This document shows, in pieces, positions 1 to 8,718 of a DNA stretch of 64,000 bases; the first letter of the stretch is position 1; the number at the start of each line of letters is the position of its first letter. The stretch comes from Microbacterium terricola (lineage in GTDB: Bacteria; Actinomycetota; Actinomycetes; Actinomycetales; Microbacteriaceae): assembly GCF_027943945.1 (NCBI RefSeq), contig NZ_AP027141.1, forward strand, positions 930,001 through 994,000, given 5' to 3'. The position numbers and the translations under genes are program-made. Under the pieces are notes generated by a model. That model saw only the letters and a program-made list of their open reading frames with translations. It was not told the DNA's origin and ran no database searches.

Positions 1-218
1 TACGACAGGTTGACGTCCCGGTCGGCCTTCGCGTCGTCGACCTTCCTCGTGTCCTCGGCGGTGAAGAACCAGATGTCGCCAGCCTCGTCCATCTGGCGGG
101 TGCTCATCGGGCGGCTCACCAGCTTGCCCCCCTCGTGGGTGGTGAGCATGGTGAAGTCGATGTCCTCGACCAGTTCCTTCACGCGGGCCAGTGCGTCCGC
201 TCCAGTGATTTCGGTCAT
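1..218 (-). CDS. PNPOx-family (general stress protein 26-like) protein, 3' end outside the window
   Basis: Only the first 72 codons are present; the gene runs off the left edge. It starts at an ATG on the minus strand (216-218). The visible protein carries the start of a split-barrel flavin/pyridoxamine-phosphate-oxidase-like fold: a leading helix, then a strand reading FTMLTT, a turn, SRPMSTRQMD and a strand reading DIWFFTAED. This pattern is characteristic of the small general stress protein 26 group, which binds FMN or F420-like cofactors and has mostly unknown substrates. No neighbour suggests a substrate. The family call is fairly safe; the precise activity is not. Confidence 0.75.
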   Translation of the reverse strand, partial: MTEITGADALARVKELVEDIDFTMLTTHEGGKLVSRPMSTRQMDEAGDIWFFTAEDTRKVDDAKADRDVNLS

Positions 219-325
219 GACTCCAGCGTCGCCGCGCCGACGGAGCCAGGGGAGGGGCTTGACAAGCGGTCGCGCGTTCGCCGCCGGTTCACCCGCGGGT
301 CGACGCCGCGTGGAAGGCTGTCGGC

Positions 326-1366
326 ATGAGTGAGAACCCGCATGCCATCTCGCCCGAGGTGACCCAGGCGATCCGCACCGTCATCGCGCAGGCGGGGATC
401 GACGCCAACACCGACCTGATCGCCCGGATCCTCGACACCGGGGTCGGACTCGGTCTCGACGAGGCCGACCGCCTCGACCTCAAGATCACCTCGGCGGCGC
501 TCACCGAGATGCGCGCCGCCTTCCAGCTGTTCGCCCCTTACGAGGGGGTGCCCAAGGTGACGATCTTCGGCTCCGCGCGCACGCGCCCGACCGACGCGCG
601 GTACCGGCAGGCCTCAGAGGTGGCCGCGGCGCTGGCCGCGCAGGGCTGGATAGTCGTCACCGGTGCAGGCCCCGGCATCATGCAGGCCGCCGCAGAGGGC
701 GCCGGCGCCGACTACTCGCTCGGCGTGTCGATCAGGCTGCCTTTCGAGGAGAAGCCGAACGCCGTGATCGGGGAGAGCGCCCGCAACGTCGCCATGAAGT
801 ACTTCTTCACCCGCAAGCTCATGCTCGTGAAGGAATCCAGGGGCTTCGTCTGCGTGCCTGGCGGCTTCGGCACCCTGGACGAGCTGTTCGAGCTGCTCAC
901 CCTGCAGCAGACGGGCAAGGCGGAGCCCACTCCGATCGTTCTGCTCGACGAGCCAGGGGGGACTTTCTGGCACGGGCTGCGGCGATTCGCCGACGAGCAC
1001 CTGATCGCCTCGGGCGTCATCTCGCCGGACGACCTCGATCGGGTGCTGATCACCGACTCGGTCGATGCGGCCGCTGCCGAGATCCTGGGCTTCTGGCGCA
1101 ACTACGACTCGCTCCGGTGGGTCGGCAAGCGACTCGTCCTGCGGCTGCGCCATGCTCCGACGGACGCCGAGGTGGACGCGCTGAACGAGACGTTCGCGGG
1201 GATGCTGAAGCTCGGGCGCATCGAGCACCGCGGGCCGCTGCGGGCCGAGCAGGAGGACGCCGATCGGCTCGAGCTGCCCCGCCTCGTGCTCACCCCCGAC
1301 CAGTTCCGGGTCGGCGAGCTGCACGCCCTGATCCGGGCGATCAGCGGACTGGAGAGCGCGGGCTGA
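326..1366 (+). CDS. LOG-family Rossmann-fold protein, probable nucleotide 5'-monophosphate nucleosidase
   Basis: The 346-residue protein carries the LOG (lysine-decarboxylase-like) core. FGSART lies at about residue 81, the glycine-rich loop GAGPGIMQAA at about 113, and the hallmark PGGFGTLDE at about 178-186. Family members cleave the N-glycosidic bond of nucleoside monophosphates (cytokinin-activating in plants, nucleotide salvage in bacteria). It has about 75 residues before the core and about 100 after it, longer than the minimal 190-residue LOG enzymes and nearer the longer PpnN-like type, though shorter than E. coli PpnN. The hexamer AAGGCT lies six bases before the ATG, a near match to the leaderless promoter pattern seen across this window. 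Substrate not determinable from sequence. Confidence 0.82.
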   Translation: MSENPHAISPEVTQAIRTVIAQAGIDANTDLIARILDTGVGLGLDEADRLDLKITSAALTEMRAAFQLFAPYEGVPKVTIFGSARTRPTDARYRQASEVAAALAAQGWIVVTGAGPGIMQAAAEGAGADYSLGVSIRLPFEEKPNAVIGESARNVAMKYFFTRKLMLVKESRGFVCVPGGFGTLDELFELLTLQQTGKAEPTPIVLLDEPGGTFWHGLRRFADEHLIASGVISPDDLDRVLITDSVDAAAAEILGFWRNYDSLRWVGKRLVLRLRHAPTDAEVDALNETFAGMLKLGRIEHRGPLRAEQEDADRLELPRLVLTPDQFRVGELHALIRAISGLESAG

Positions 1367-1379
1367 TCCGCGCCGTCGC

Positions 1380-2198
1380 TCAGAGGCGGGCGAACCCGGC
1401 CCGGAAGAAGCAGAACACGCCGTAGGCGATGATGCCGGCGCCGACCACACCGGCGAGCCAGGCACCGTACGGCAGGTCGAAGAGCGCCTGGATGGCGCCG
1501 TCCAGTCCGGCGGCAGCATCCGGGTCGACCGTCACCGCGGACACCAGCAGCAGGACGCCCACCACCACGAGCGCGATCCCCTTCGCGATGAAGCCGACGA
1601 TGCCGAGGATCTTCACGCCGTCGCCCAGCGGACTCGACGGGATGGACATCTTGTTCTCGAAGCTGCGGCGCACGCCCATCACCACGAAGACGACCCCGCC
1701 GATGCCGACGCCGAGCCCCACGGCCCCCAGCAGGAAGGGGCCACCCGGAATCGCCAGCACGCCGCGGCTCGCTCCCTGGGCGGCCTCATCGGCATCCGGC
1801 CTCGCGCCCAGGGCGACGGCGGCCGCGATCACCCCCAGGGCGGCGAAGACGAGCGCCTGACCCCATTCCGAGACCCGCACGCCCCACTTCCTCGCGAGTC
1901 CCTTCGCGTCGCCGCCCCGCGCAGGCGCCAGCACGCCTTCCACCGCATGCCAGAGCGCGAGCGCCCACAGGGCGATCGCCAGGACCCACAGCACCGCGAA
2001 GCCCAGCGGCGCGGCCGCGACCGCCTTGAACGCCCCGGCCTGGTCGCTCTCGCTCCGCCCGCCGAACGCCACGACGAGGACGAGCACGCCGATCAGCACG
2101 TGCACGAGGCCGTTGGCGGCGTAGCCGGCGCGGGCGAGCACGTGGAGGGTGCGACTGGACTCAGCCTCGCGGGCGGCATCCTTGACGCTGTCGGTCAC
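1380..2198 (-). CDS. DUF1206 membrane protein
   Basis: A 272-residue protein with three repeated units of two membrane helices (about residues 20-50/65-90, 110-135/155-180, 200-225/240-265), the layout of the actinobacterial DUF1206 family. Each unit has a conserved aromatic/glycine helix such as ARAGYAANGLVHVLIGVLVL, GQALVFAALG and GFIAKGIALVVVG. Function is unknown; the family is an integral cytoplasmic membrane protein. It starts at GTG 2198 with TAGCCT exactly six bases upstream (2205-2210 on the minus strand), so the mRNA is probably leaderless. It converges tail-to-tail with the LOG gene with only 13 bases between stop codons and no obvious terminator. Confidence 0.8.
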   Translation of the reverse strand: MTDSVKDAAREAESSRTLHVLARAGYAANGLVHVLIGVLVLVVAFGGRSESDQAGAFKAVAAAPLGFAVLWVLAIALWALALWHAVEGVLAPARGGDAKGLARKWGVRVSEWGQALVFAALGVIAAAVALGARPDADEAAQGASRGVLAIPGGPFLLGAVGLGVGIGGVVFVVMGVRRSFENKMSIPSSPLGDGVKILGIVGFIAKGIALVVVGVLLLVSAVTVDPDAAAGLDGAIQALFDLPYGAWLAGVVGAGIIAYGVFCFFRAGFARL

Positions 2199-2226
2199 GC
2201 ATTCAGGCTACGTGGTGCGCGGGGCC

Positions 2227-2838
2227 TCAGGACTCGGGGTCGGAGCTGCCGGCGATCCAGGGGCGCCCCAGGGGCACGACCCGGTGTCCCATCGTCCGCC
2301 AGTAGAACTTCTCCACCAGCATGTAGGCGGCCAGGGCCGATGCGATCAGCAGGAAGACGGAGCCGGCGACAGCGAGGATCGGGCTCGCGGTGAAGGCGCC
2401 GATCGCCTGCAGGCCGAGGCCGGCCGACACGCAGAGCAGCGTCACCGGCAGGACCGTGTTGTGCACCGCGCCCGCCACGGAGAAGGCCAGGGCGAGGATC
2501 GCGAAGGTGAGGGCGAACAGGCCGCGCTCCGCGCCGACCACCTCGAAGACGCCGAACTCCTGCCCCAGCATGAACCCGGGCACGACGATCCAGTACCAGC
2601 CGAAGGCGTTGTAGACGACGAAGTGGAAGTTGTCTCCGGCGAAATACGACAGCATCCCTGCGGTCACCTGCACGACGCCGCCGAACACGGCGCCGATCCA
2701 GAACACCGGGCTCTCGTCCTGCAGGCCCAGATGGGCGAGCTGGGCGGTCACCGTCGCGATCACGAACCCGAGAAGTCCGATCAGCCCGGGGTCGGCGGGT
2801 GCGCGGGTCCTCGCGGAGGGGACGATCGGATCGGTCAT
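2227..2838 (-). CDS. GPR1/FUN34/YaaH family membrane protein, putative acetate/succinate transporter
   Basis: 203 residues with six predicted membrane helices. The first helix opens with DPGLIGLLGFVIAT, in the place of the NPAPLGLLGF signature of the YaaH/SatP acetate uptake family; next come the conserved GGVVQVTAGMLSYFAGDNF stretch and the aromatic FGWYWIV segment. The family moves acetate or succinate with protons or forms hexameric channels. ATG 2836-2838 is chosen because it precedes the conserved N-terminus; an open frame continues upstream for many codons but has no family resemblance. The NP to DP change in the signature is a slight deviation. Substrate is inferred from family only. 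Confidence 0.75.
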   Translation of the reverse strand: MTDPIVPSARTRAPADPGLIGLLGFVIATVTAQLAHLGLQDESPVFWIGAVFGGVVQVTAGMLSYFAGDNFHFVVYNAFGWYWIVVPGFMLGQEFGVFEVVGAERGLFALTFAILALAFSVAGAVHNTVLPVTLLCVSAGLGLQAIGAFTASPILAVAGSVFLLIASALAAYMLVEKFYWRTMGHRVVPLGRPWIAGSSDPES

Positions 2839-2985
2839 GGCGTCTCCATCCGTACGGGGCCGGTACCGCCAAGTATGCCCACTGCGGAGCCGATCTCCCA
2901 GGGCCTTCCGATCCGCGATCCGGTAACGTGGGGTGGATGCCGTGGGGGTGACCCCGCGGCGAGAGAGCTGAATAGGGAGGCCACT

Positions 2986-3975
2986 GTGGACATCGATCTG
3001 GGACTGCTGCGCACTGTCGAGCGGGAGAAGGAGATCCCGTTCGAGGAGCTCGTGCGCATCATCGAGCAGGCCATTCTGACCGCCTACGCCAAGCACACGT
3101 CGCCGACCGGCGAGCTTCCCGCGGGCGCCCGCTCCGAGCTGGACCGGAAGACGGGTCACGTCGCGGTCTTCATCCCCCTCCTCGACGAAGAGGGCGCCGT
3201 CATCGGCGAAGAGGAGAGCACGCCGGAGGACTTCGGCCGCATCGCCGCGTTCGCCGCCAAGCAGGTCATCAGCCAGCGTCTGCGCGACATCGCCGACGAC
3301 GCGGTGCTGGGGGAGTTCCGCGGCAAGGAGGGCGACATCGTCGCCGGCGTCGTGCAGCAGGGGCCGAACCCCCGCATGGTGCACGTCGACCTCGGCTCGG
3401 TCGAGGCCATCCTCCCGCCCGAGGAGCAGGTCGCCGGCGAGGACTACGCCCACGGCGCCCGTCTGCGCGTGTACGTCACGAGCGTCGCGAAGGGCACCAA
3501 GGGCCCGCAGATCACGGTGTCCCGCACGCATCCCGGCCTGGTGCGCAAGCTGTTCGCGCTCGAGGTGCCCGAGATCGCGTCCGGACTGGTCGAGATCGTC
3601 TCGCTCGCCCGCGAGGCCGGCCACCGCACCAAGATCGCGGTGAAGGCGACCGACCCGACGATCAACGCGAAGGGCGCCTGCATCGGCGAACTGGGCCGCC
3701 GTGTCCGCGCGGTCACCGAGGAGCTCGGTGGCGAGAAGATCGACATCGTCGACTACAACGCCGAGCTCGCGGCCTTCGTCGCCAACGCGCTCTCGCCCGC
3801 CAAGGTCACCTCGAGCTTCGTGCTCGACGCCTCGACGAAGGCGGTGCGCGCGCTGGTTCCCGATTACCAGCTCTCGCTCGCGATCGGCAAGGAGGGGCAG
3901 AACGCCCGTCTGGCCGCCAAGCTCACCGGCGCCAAGATCGACATCCAGCCCGATTCGATCTTGGAAGAGGGCTGA
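2986..3975 (+). CDS. nusA: Transcription termination/antitermination factor NusA
   Basis: The 329-residue protein has the compact actinobacterial NusA architecture: N-terminal RNA-polymerase-binding domain (about 1-115), S1 domain (about 116-185, with IVAGVVQQGPNPRMVHVDLG), and two KH domains containing GACIGELGRRVRAV and the GxxG loop of SLAIGKEGQNARLAAKLTG. It lacks the acidic C-terminal repeats of E. coli NusA. The start is GTG 2986 with GGGAGG five bases before it; the frame is open far upstream but loses family similarity there. NusA modulates pausing, intrinsic termination and rRNA antitermination. The usual upstream partner rimP is not here; the preceding gene is a divergent transporter. 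Confidence 0.97.
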   Translation: MDIDLGLLRTVEREKEIPFEELVRIIEQAILTAYAKHTSPTGELPAGARSELDRKTGHVAVFIPLLDEEGAVIGEEESTPEDFGRIAAFAAKQVISQRLRDIADDAVLGEFRGKEGDIVAGVVQQGPNPRMVHVDLGSVEAILPPEEQVAGEDYAHGARLRVYVTSVAKGTKGPQITVSRTHPGLVRKLFALEVPEIASGLVEIVSLAREAGHRTKIAVKATDPTINAKGACIGELGRRVRAVTEELGGEKIDIVDYNAELAAFVANALSPAKVTSSFVLDASTKAVRALVPDYQLSLAIGKEGQNARLAAKLTGAKIDIQPDSILEEG

Positions 3976-4008
3976 GCGCCCGAACGCGGCCCGCGGCGGA
4001 GGTGTAGG

Positions 4009-4260
4009 ATGGAGCCCGTACGAACGTGCGTCGGTTGTCGCACGCGTGCTCCCCGAGCCACACTGCTTCGCGTCGTGGCGATCGATTCCGCTCTCGTTCC
4101 CGATGAGCGCGCGTCGATGCCGGGGAGAGGCGCGTGGGTGCACCACACGCATGAGTGCGTCGATACGGCGATCAGCCGCCGCGCCTTCGTACGAGCATTG
4201 CGCGTGCCAGGCCCGCTTGACACGCAGACCCTTCAAGACCACCTACAGCGAAACGGCTGA
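4009..4260 (+). CDS. ylxR: YlxR-family (DUF448) RNA-binding protein
   Basis: 83 residues with the family signature RTCVGCR near the N-terminus, LLRVV, and GRGAWVHHTHEC followed by a helix ending RAFVRALR. YlxR proteins are small basic nucleic-acid-binding proteins encoded between nusA and infB; in Bacillus a homologue acts as a nucleoid-associated regulator and has been linked to RNase P. The gene starts 33 bases after the nusA stop behind a GCGGAGG ribosome site, so it is almost certainly cotranscribed with nusA. The two cysteine pairs and the GRG motif are intact. The symbol is by family and position. Confidence 0.92.
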   Translation: MEPVRTCVGCRTRAPRATLLRVVAIDSALVPDERASMPGRGAWVHHTHECVDTAISRRAFVRALRVPGPLDTQTLQDHLQRNG

Positions 4261-4320
4261 ACGGCTATGGACTCAAAGTGAACGGCTCGAAATGAGACCC
4301 GTCCGCCGATAACGGTCTGC

Positions 4321-4346
4321 CCTGTCCTGGGTAGGCCCCAGACAGG
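4321..4346 (+). promoter_or_regulatory. Hairpin overlapping the infB ribosome-binding site
   Basis: The leader just before infB can fold into a stem of 4321-4325 with 4342-4346 and 4027-type G/C pairing continued by 4327-4331 with 4037-equivalent bases 4337-4341, with a bulged C at 4326 and a five-base loop. The 3' arm includes the first bases of the AGGAG ribosome site (4345-4349) ahead of the GTG start at 4353. This could throttle IF2 translation. Seen in sequence; the regulatory role is inference. Confidence 0.35.
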
Positions 4347-4352
4347 AGAATT

Positions 4353-7097
4353 GTGGCAAAACCACGCGTGCACGAGATCGCTTCCGAGCTCGGCGTCGAC
4401 AGCAAGGTCGCCCTCGCGAAGCTGAAGGAGCTCGGCGAGTTCGTCAAGAGCCCCTCATCGACCATCGAGCCCCCGGTGGCTCGCAAGCTCCGCGCCGCCC
4501 TCGAGGCGGACGGCGCTGCCAAGCCGGCCGACGCCAAGCCCGCCGCGGCTGCGCGCCCGGCGGCCCGGCCCGGCCCGGCTCGCCCGGCGGCCCCCGCTCC
4601 GGCGCCCGCGCCGGCGGCTGAGCCCGTCGCGACCCCCGCCGCCGCCGCGCCCGCTGCTCCGGCTCCGGCCGCACCTGCGGCCCCGGCTCCGGCTGCTGCG
4701 GCTCCCGCGGCTCCGGCCGCTCCCGCCGCTGACGCCGCGACCGACGCGCCCCGCCCCGGTGGTGCCGCGCGTCCCGGCAACAACCCCTTCGCCTCCTCGC
4801 AGGGCATGGGCCAGCGCCCCGCAGGCCCGCGTCCGGGCAACAACCCGTTCGCGTCGGCTCAGGGCATGGGCCAGCGCCCGAGCCCGACCCCCGGCAACAT
4901 CCCGCGTCCGCAGGCTCCGCGCCCCGGCGCGCCCCGCCCCGGTGCCCCGCGCCCCGGTGGTGCAGGTCGCCCCGGCGGCGGCGGTCGTCCCGGCGCACCG
5001 TTCCAGCAGCGTCCCGGCGGCCCCGGCCGTCCCGGCGGTGCCGGTGGCGGCTTCCAGCGCCCGGGTGCACCGGGTGCCGGTGCTCCGGCAGGCGGCTTCG
5101 CCGGCCGACCCGGCGGTGGTGGCGGCCGTGGTCGCGGCCCCGGCGGCGGTACGGCGGGTGCCTTCGGCAAGGGCGGCGGCAAGTCCAAGCAGCGCAAGTC
5201 GCGTCGGGCGAAGCGGCAGGAATTCGAGATGCGGTCGGCGCCGGTCGTCGGCGGCGTCAACGTCTCGCGCGGCAACGGCGAGATCATCCGCATGCGCCGT
5301 GGTGCATCGATCGCCGACTTCGCCGACAAGATCGAGGCCATCACCGGCTACACGGTGCAGCCCGGCACGCTCGTGACGATCCTCTTCAACCTCGGCGAGA
5401 TGGCCACGGCCACCGAGTCGCTGGACGAGGCGACGTTCGAGGTGCTCGGCGCCGAGCTCGGCTACAAGATCCAGATGGTCTCGCCCGAGGACGAGGACAA
5501 GGAGCTCCTGGAGGGCTTCGGTCTCGACCTCGAGGCCGAGCTGGAGGCCGAGAGCGAAGACGACCTCGAGATCCGTCCGCCGGTCGTGACCGTCATGGGT
5601 CACGTCGACCACGGTAAGACCCGACTGCTCGACGCCATCCGCCAGACCAACGTGGTCGCGGGCGAGGCCGGCGGCATCACGCAGCACATCGGCGCCTACC
5701 AGGTGTGGACCGAGCACGACGGCATCGAGCGCGCGATCACCTTCATCGACACCCCGGGTCACGAGGCGTTCACCGCCATGCGCGCCCGTGGTGCGCAGGT
5801 CACCGACCTTGCGATTCTTGTCGTGGCCGCCGACGACGGCATCATGCCGCAGACGGTGGAGGCCCTGAACCACGCGCAGGCGGCCGGCGTGCCGATCGTC
5901 GTCGCCGTGAACAAGGTCGACAAGCCCGACGCGAACCCGGCGAAGGTCCGCCAGCAGCTGACCGAGTACGGTCTCGTGGCCGAGGAGTACGGCGGCGACG
6001 TCATGTTCGTCGACGTGTCTGCGCGCGAGGGCACCAACATCCAGGCTCTCCTGGATGCCGTCCTGCTGACCGCCGACGCGGGTCTGGACCTCACGGCCAA
6101 CCCGAACAAGGCTGCCCGCGGTGTCGCGATCGAGGCCAAGCTCGACAAGGGCCGCGGCTCGGTGGCGACCGTGCTCATCCAGTCCGGAACGCTGCGCGTC
6201 GGCGACGCGATCGTCGCGGGCACCGCCTACGGCCGCGTCCGTGCGATGGTCGACGAGAACGGCGACGCGGTCGACGAGGCCTACCCCTCGCGCCCCGTGC
6301 AGGTGCAGGGTCTGAACTCGGTGCCGCGTGCCGGCGACACGTTCATCGTGACCGAGGAAGACCGCCTGGCCCGTCAGATCGCCGAGAAGCGCGAGGCAGC
6401 CGAGCGCAACGCCCAGCTGGCCAAGGCCCGCAAGCGCATCTCGCTCGAGGACTTCACCCGTGCACTCGAAGAGGGCAAGGTCGAGTCGCTCAACCTCATC
6501 ATCAAGGGTGACGTCTCGGGTGCCGTCGAGGCGCTCGAGGAGTCGCTGCTCAAGATCGAGGTCGACGAGTCGGTGCAGCTGCGCATCATCCACCGCGGCG
6601 TCGGTGCGATCACGGAGTCCGACATCAACCTCGCGACGATCGACAACGCGATCGTCATCGGGTTCAACGTCCGCCCCGACACGAAGGCGCGCGAGCGCGC
6701 CGCCCGCGAGGGCGTGGACGTGCGGTTCTACTCCGTCATCTACAACGCGATCGACGACGTCGAGCAGTCGCTCAAGGGCCTGCTCAAGCCGGAGTTCGAA
6801 GAGAAGCAGTCGGGTGTGGCGGAGATCCGCGAGGTGTTCCGCTCGTCCAAGTTCGGCAACATCGCCGGTGTCATCGTCCGCTCGGGCACGATCACGCGCA
6901 ACGCCAAGGCGCGCGTCATCCGCGACGGCGTCGTGATCGCCGATGGCCTCGCCATCGAGTCGCTGCGTCGCTTCAAGGACGACGTCACCGAGGTCCGCAC
7001 GGACTTCGAGGCCGGTATCGGACTGGGCAAGTACAACGACATCCAGATCGGCGACGAGATCGAGACCACCGAGATGGTCGAGAAGCCGCGAGGCTGA
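4353..7097 (+). CDS. infB: Translation initiation factor IF-2
   Basis: A 914-residue GTPase that delivers initiator fMet-tRNA to the 30S subunit and promotes subunit joining. The first about 300 residues hold a short IF2_N helical domain (residues 1-50) and a long Ala/Pro/Gly/Arg-rich linker with a duplicated [16 protein letters not shown] block. The G domain follows with [11 protein letters not shown] (P-loop), DTPGHEAFT (switch II) and NKVDKP, then domains II, III and the C-terminal fMet-tRNA-binding domain. It begins at GTG 4353 with AGGAG eight bases earlier. The gene follows ylxR by 92 bases and is closed by a 14-bp hairpin, so rbfA may be partly uncoupled from it. Confidence 0.98.
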   Translation: MAKPRVHEIASELGVDSKVALAKLKELGEFVKSPSSTIEPPVARKLRAALEADGAAKPADAKPAAAARPAARPGPARPAAPAPAPAPAAEPVATPAAAAPAAPAPAAPAAPAPAAAAPAAPAAPAADAATDAPRPGGAARPGNNPFASSQGMGQRPAGPRPGNNPFASAQGMGQRPSPTPGNIPRPQAPRPGAPRPGAPRPGGAGRPGGGGRPGAPFQQRPGGPGRPGGAGGGFQRPGAPGAGAPAGGFAGRPGGGGGRGRGPGGGTAGAFGKGGGKSKQRKSRRAKRQEFEMRSAPVVGGVNVSRGNGEIIRMRRGASIADFADKIEAITGYTVQPGTLVTILFNLGEMATATESLDEATFEVLGAELGYKIQMVSPEDEDKELLEGFGLDLEAELEAESEDDLEIRPPVVTVMGHVDHGKTRLLDAIRQTNVVAGEAGGITQHIGAYQVWTEHDGIERAITFIDTPGHEAFTAMRARGAQVTDLAILVVAADDGIMPQTVEALNHAQAAGVPIVVAVNKVDKPDANPAKVRQQLTEYGLVAEEYGGDVMFVDVSAREGTNIQALLDAVLLTADAGLDLTANPNKAARGVAIEAKLDKGRGSVATVLIQSGTLRVGDAIVAGTAYGRVRAMVDENGDAVDEAYPSRPVQVQGLNSVPRAGDTFIVTEEDRLARQIAEKREAAERNAQLAKARKRISLEDFTRALEEGKVESLNLIIKGDVSGAVEALEESLLKIEVDESVQLRIIHRGVGAITESDINLATIDNAIVIGFNVRPDTKARERAAREGVDVRFYSVIYNAIDDVEQSLKGLLKPEFEEKQSGVAEIREVFRSSKFGNIAGVIVRSGTITRNAKARVIRDGVVIADGLAIESLRRFKDDVTEVRTDFEAGIGLGKYNDIQIGDEIETTEMVEKPRG

Positions 7098-7103
7098 TCA
7101 CAC

Positions 7104-7136
7104 ACGCGGGGGATGCCTTCTGGGCATCCCCCGCGT
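7104..7136 (+). terminator. Strong hairpin between infB and rbfA
   Basis: A perfect 14-bp stem (7104-7117 with 7123-7136) around a five-base loop lies seven bases after the infB stop and ends 20 bases before the rbfA start. There is no run of T after it, as is common for actinobacterial terminators. It may terminate or attenuate infB transcripts, or protect the infB 3' end during processing. Confidence 0.6.
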
Positions 7137-7156
7137 CAGTTCCACGAGGGAGAGAA

Positions 7157-7645
7157 ATGGCCGGCGAACGTCAAGCAAGGGTTGCGGACCGCATCCGCGT
7201 CGTACTCGCAGAGCGTCTCGAGAAGGGGCTGCGCGACCCGCGCCTCGGCTTCGTGACGATCACCGATGTGAAGGTGACGGGCGACCTGCAGCACGCCTCC
7301 GTGTTCTACACGGTGATGGGCGACGATGCGCTGCGTGCCGACACGGCCGCCGCGCTGAAGTCCGCCACCGGCCTGCTGCGCACCGAGGTCGGCAAGAACC
7401 TCAACACCCGGCTCACCCCGTCGCTGGAGTTCTTCCTCGACGCGATCCCGGAGAACGCCGGCCACATCGCCGATCTGCTGCGCGAAGCGCGCGAGCGGGA
7501 TGCCGCGGTCGCCGGACTCGCCTCGACGGCGACGTACGCCGGCGACGCCGACCCGTACGTCAAGCCCCGCGAGATCGTGGAAGCCGAAGCGGCTGAAGAG
7601 GTCGACGAGGCCGACGAGGCCGACGAGGAGCTCGACCGGGCGTAG
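7157..7645 (+). CDS. rbfA: Ribosome-binding factor A
   Basis: 162 residues with the RbfA KH-like fold. The N-terminal helix is RVADRIRVVLAERLEKGLRDPRLGFVTITDV, then the DLQHASVFYTVMG strand, a helix with LLRTEVGKNLNTRLTPSLEFFLD and the conserved R-T-P region. RbfA binds the 30S subunit near helix 1 of 16S rRNA during late maturation and cold adaptation. The final about 25 residues are strongly acidic (DEADEADEELD), an extension beyond the conserved fold. A GAGGGAGAG ribosome site sits just before ATG 7157. It converges with mutY across a 200-base repeat-filled gap. Confidence 0.96.
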   Translation: MAGERQARVADRIRVVLAERLEKGLRDPRLGFVTITDVKVTGDLQHASVFYTVMGDDALRADTAAALKSATGLLRTEVGKNLNTRLTPSLEFFLDAIPENAGHIADLLREARERDAAVAGLASTATYAGDADPYVKPREIVEAEAAEEVDEADEADEELDRA

Positions 7646-7654
7646 CCGCTCCGC

Positions 7655-7826
7655 CGAAAACACCTGTTCTGGCCGACACAGGCCAGAATGGTGCCCCCAC
7701 GTCCTGCCTCCGCCAGAACACCTGTTCTGGCGCGGTGGTGGGGCCGTTCTGGCGCGGGGGTGACCTGTTCTGGCGCGGTGGGCTGACCTGTTCTGGCGCG
7801 GTGGTGGGGCTGTTCTGGCGCGGCGG
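7655..7826. repeat. Cluster of GAACA/TGTTC palindromic and tandem repeats between rbfA and mutY
   Basis: The convergent rbfA/mutY gap is filled by copies of one short motif. A 19-base stretch at 7655-7673 is identical to 23596-23614. It overlaps a hairpin (TTCTGGCC 7667-7674 with GGCCAGAA 7681-7688). A perfect inverted repeat follows with arms CGCCAGAACA (7711-7720) and TGTTCTGGCG (7723-7732) around CC. Then come further direct copies of GTTCTGGCGCGG every 19-24 bases up to about 7826. The array is too irregular and its spacers too short for CRISPR. A REP-like element or bidirectional terminator is the likeliest explanation. Confidence 0.8.
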
Positions 7827-7845
7827 AATGAGCGGATGCTGCGCC

Positions 7846-8712
7846 TCAGCGCGGCAGGTGCACGACTCCGTCGGCGGCTTCGACGAGCCCGTCGGCGACC
7901 AGCGAGTCGAGCGCGCGGTCGCGCTGGCGGGAGTCCGGCCAGCCGGCCAGGATGCCGTCCACCGGCAGTCCGTGGGATGCCGCATCCCTGAGCTCCCGAA
8001 GGATCGCACCGCGCGCCTGCCGATCGCTGCCCTCGTACTTCGCCTGCTTGCGGCGGGTGTCGCCGGTGTCGGGATAGCCCGCGGCGCGCCAGGCGCACCG
8101 GTCGGCGATCGGGCAGACCGCACAGCGCGGAGTCCGAGCCGTGCAGACGACCGCGCCCAGCTCCATCGCCGCGGCGTTCACGATCGCGGCGTCCGACCGC
8201 CCCGGGGGCAGCACCTCCGACATGCGGTCGAGATCGCGCCGCGACGGCGGACCCGGCTGCGCCTGCCCGTCGATGGCGCGAGCCAGCACGCGGCGCGTGT
8301 TCGTGTCGACCACCGGATGTCGCTGCCCGTAGGCGAACACCGCGACGGCCCGGGCGGTGTAGTCGCCGATGCCGGTGAGCGCGAGCAGCGCGTCGACGTC
8401 GGCAGGCACGACTCCGGCGTGCCGGTCGCGGATCTCCACCGCTGCCCGGTGCAGCCACAGCGCGCGCCGCGGGTAGCCCAGGTTCGCCCACTGCCGCACC
8501 GCCTCGGCGGGCGGGTCGGCAGCCAGTTCGGCCGGTGTCGGCCAGCGGGCGAGCCACGCCTCCAGGTGCGGGATCACCCGGGCCACGGGGGTCTGCTGCA
8601 GCATGAACTCGCTGACCAGCACATCCCATGCGCCGAACCCCGGCTCCCGCCACGGCAGGTCCCGCGCGTTCTCGCCGTACCAGGCGATGAGCGGGGGAGC
8701 GAGGGCGGGCAC
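7846..8712 (-). CDS. mutY: A/G-specific adenine DNA glycosylase MutY
   Basis: A 288-residue base-excision glycosylase that removes adenine mispaired with 8-oxoguanine. Features are the N-terminal WYGENARDLPWR, EFMLQQTPVARV (catalytic-site helix with its Glu), the helix-hairpin-helix LLALTGIGDYTARAV with the downstream catalytic VDTNTRRVLAR, and an iron-sulfur cluster loop with four cysteines spaced C-x6-C-x2-C-x5-C near residues 195-211. The NUDIX-like C-terminal domain of E. coli MutY is reduced, as in other short actinobacterial forms. GTG 8712 lies six bases after TAGGCT, a leaderless-type promoter back to back with that of the kinase gene. It is divergent from 8752 and convergent with rbfA. 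Confidence 0.95.
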   Translation of the reverse strand: MPALAPPLIAWYGENARDLPWREPGFGAWDVLVSEFMLQQTPVARVIPHLEAWLARWPTPAELAADPPAEAVRQWANLGYPRRALWLHRAAVEIRDRHAGVVPADVDALLALTGIGDYTARAVAVFAYGQRHPVVDTNTRRVLARAIDGQAQPGPPSRRDLDRMSEVLPPGRSDAAIVNAAAMELGAVVCTARTPRCAVCPIADRCAWRAAGYPDTGDTRRKQAKYEGSDRQARGAILRELRDAASHGLPVDGILAGWPDSRQRDRALDSLVADGLVEAADGVVHLPR

Positions 8713-8718
8713 CGGATC

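Noticed and set aside
2839..4242. Long minus-strand open frame opposite nusA and ylxR
   Set aside because: It is low-complexity in Arg/Asp/His/Gly, as typical for the antisense of a high-GC gene, and lies over nusA, whose domains are unmistakable.
4455..6593. 712-codon minus-strand frame within infB
   Set aside because: Antisense shadow of the IF-2 gene; no family features and composition driven by codon bias.
7711..7732. Palindrome read as a LexA (GAAC-N4-GTTC) box
   Set aside because: The core fits, but the TCGA-type flanks of the actinobacterial site are absent and most copies lack the left half; the good match is at 63959.
7711..7826. CRISPR-like array
   Set aside because: Units are 19-24 bases with almost no spacer, are degenerate, and no cas gene is present.
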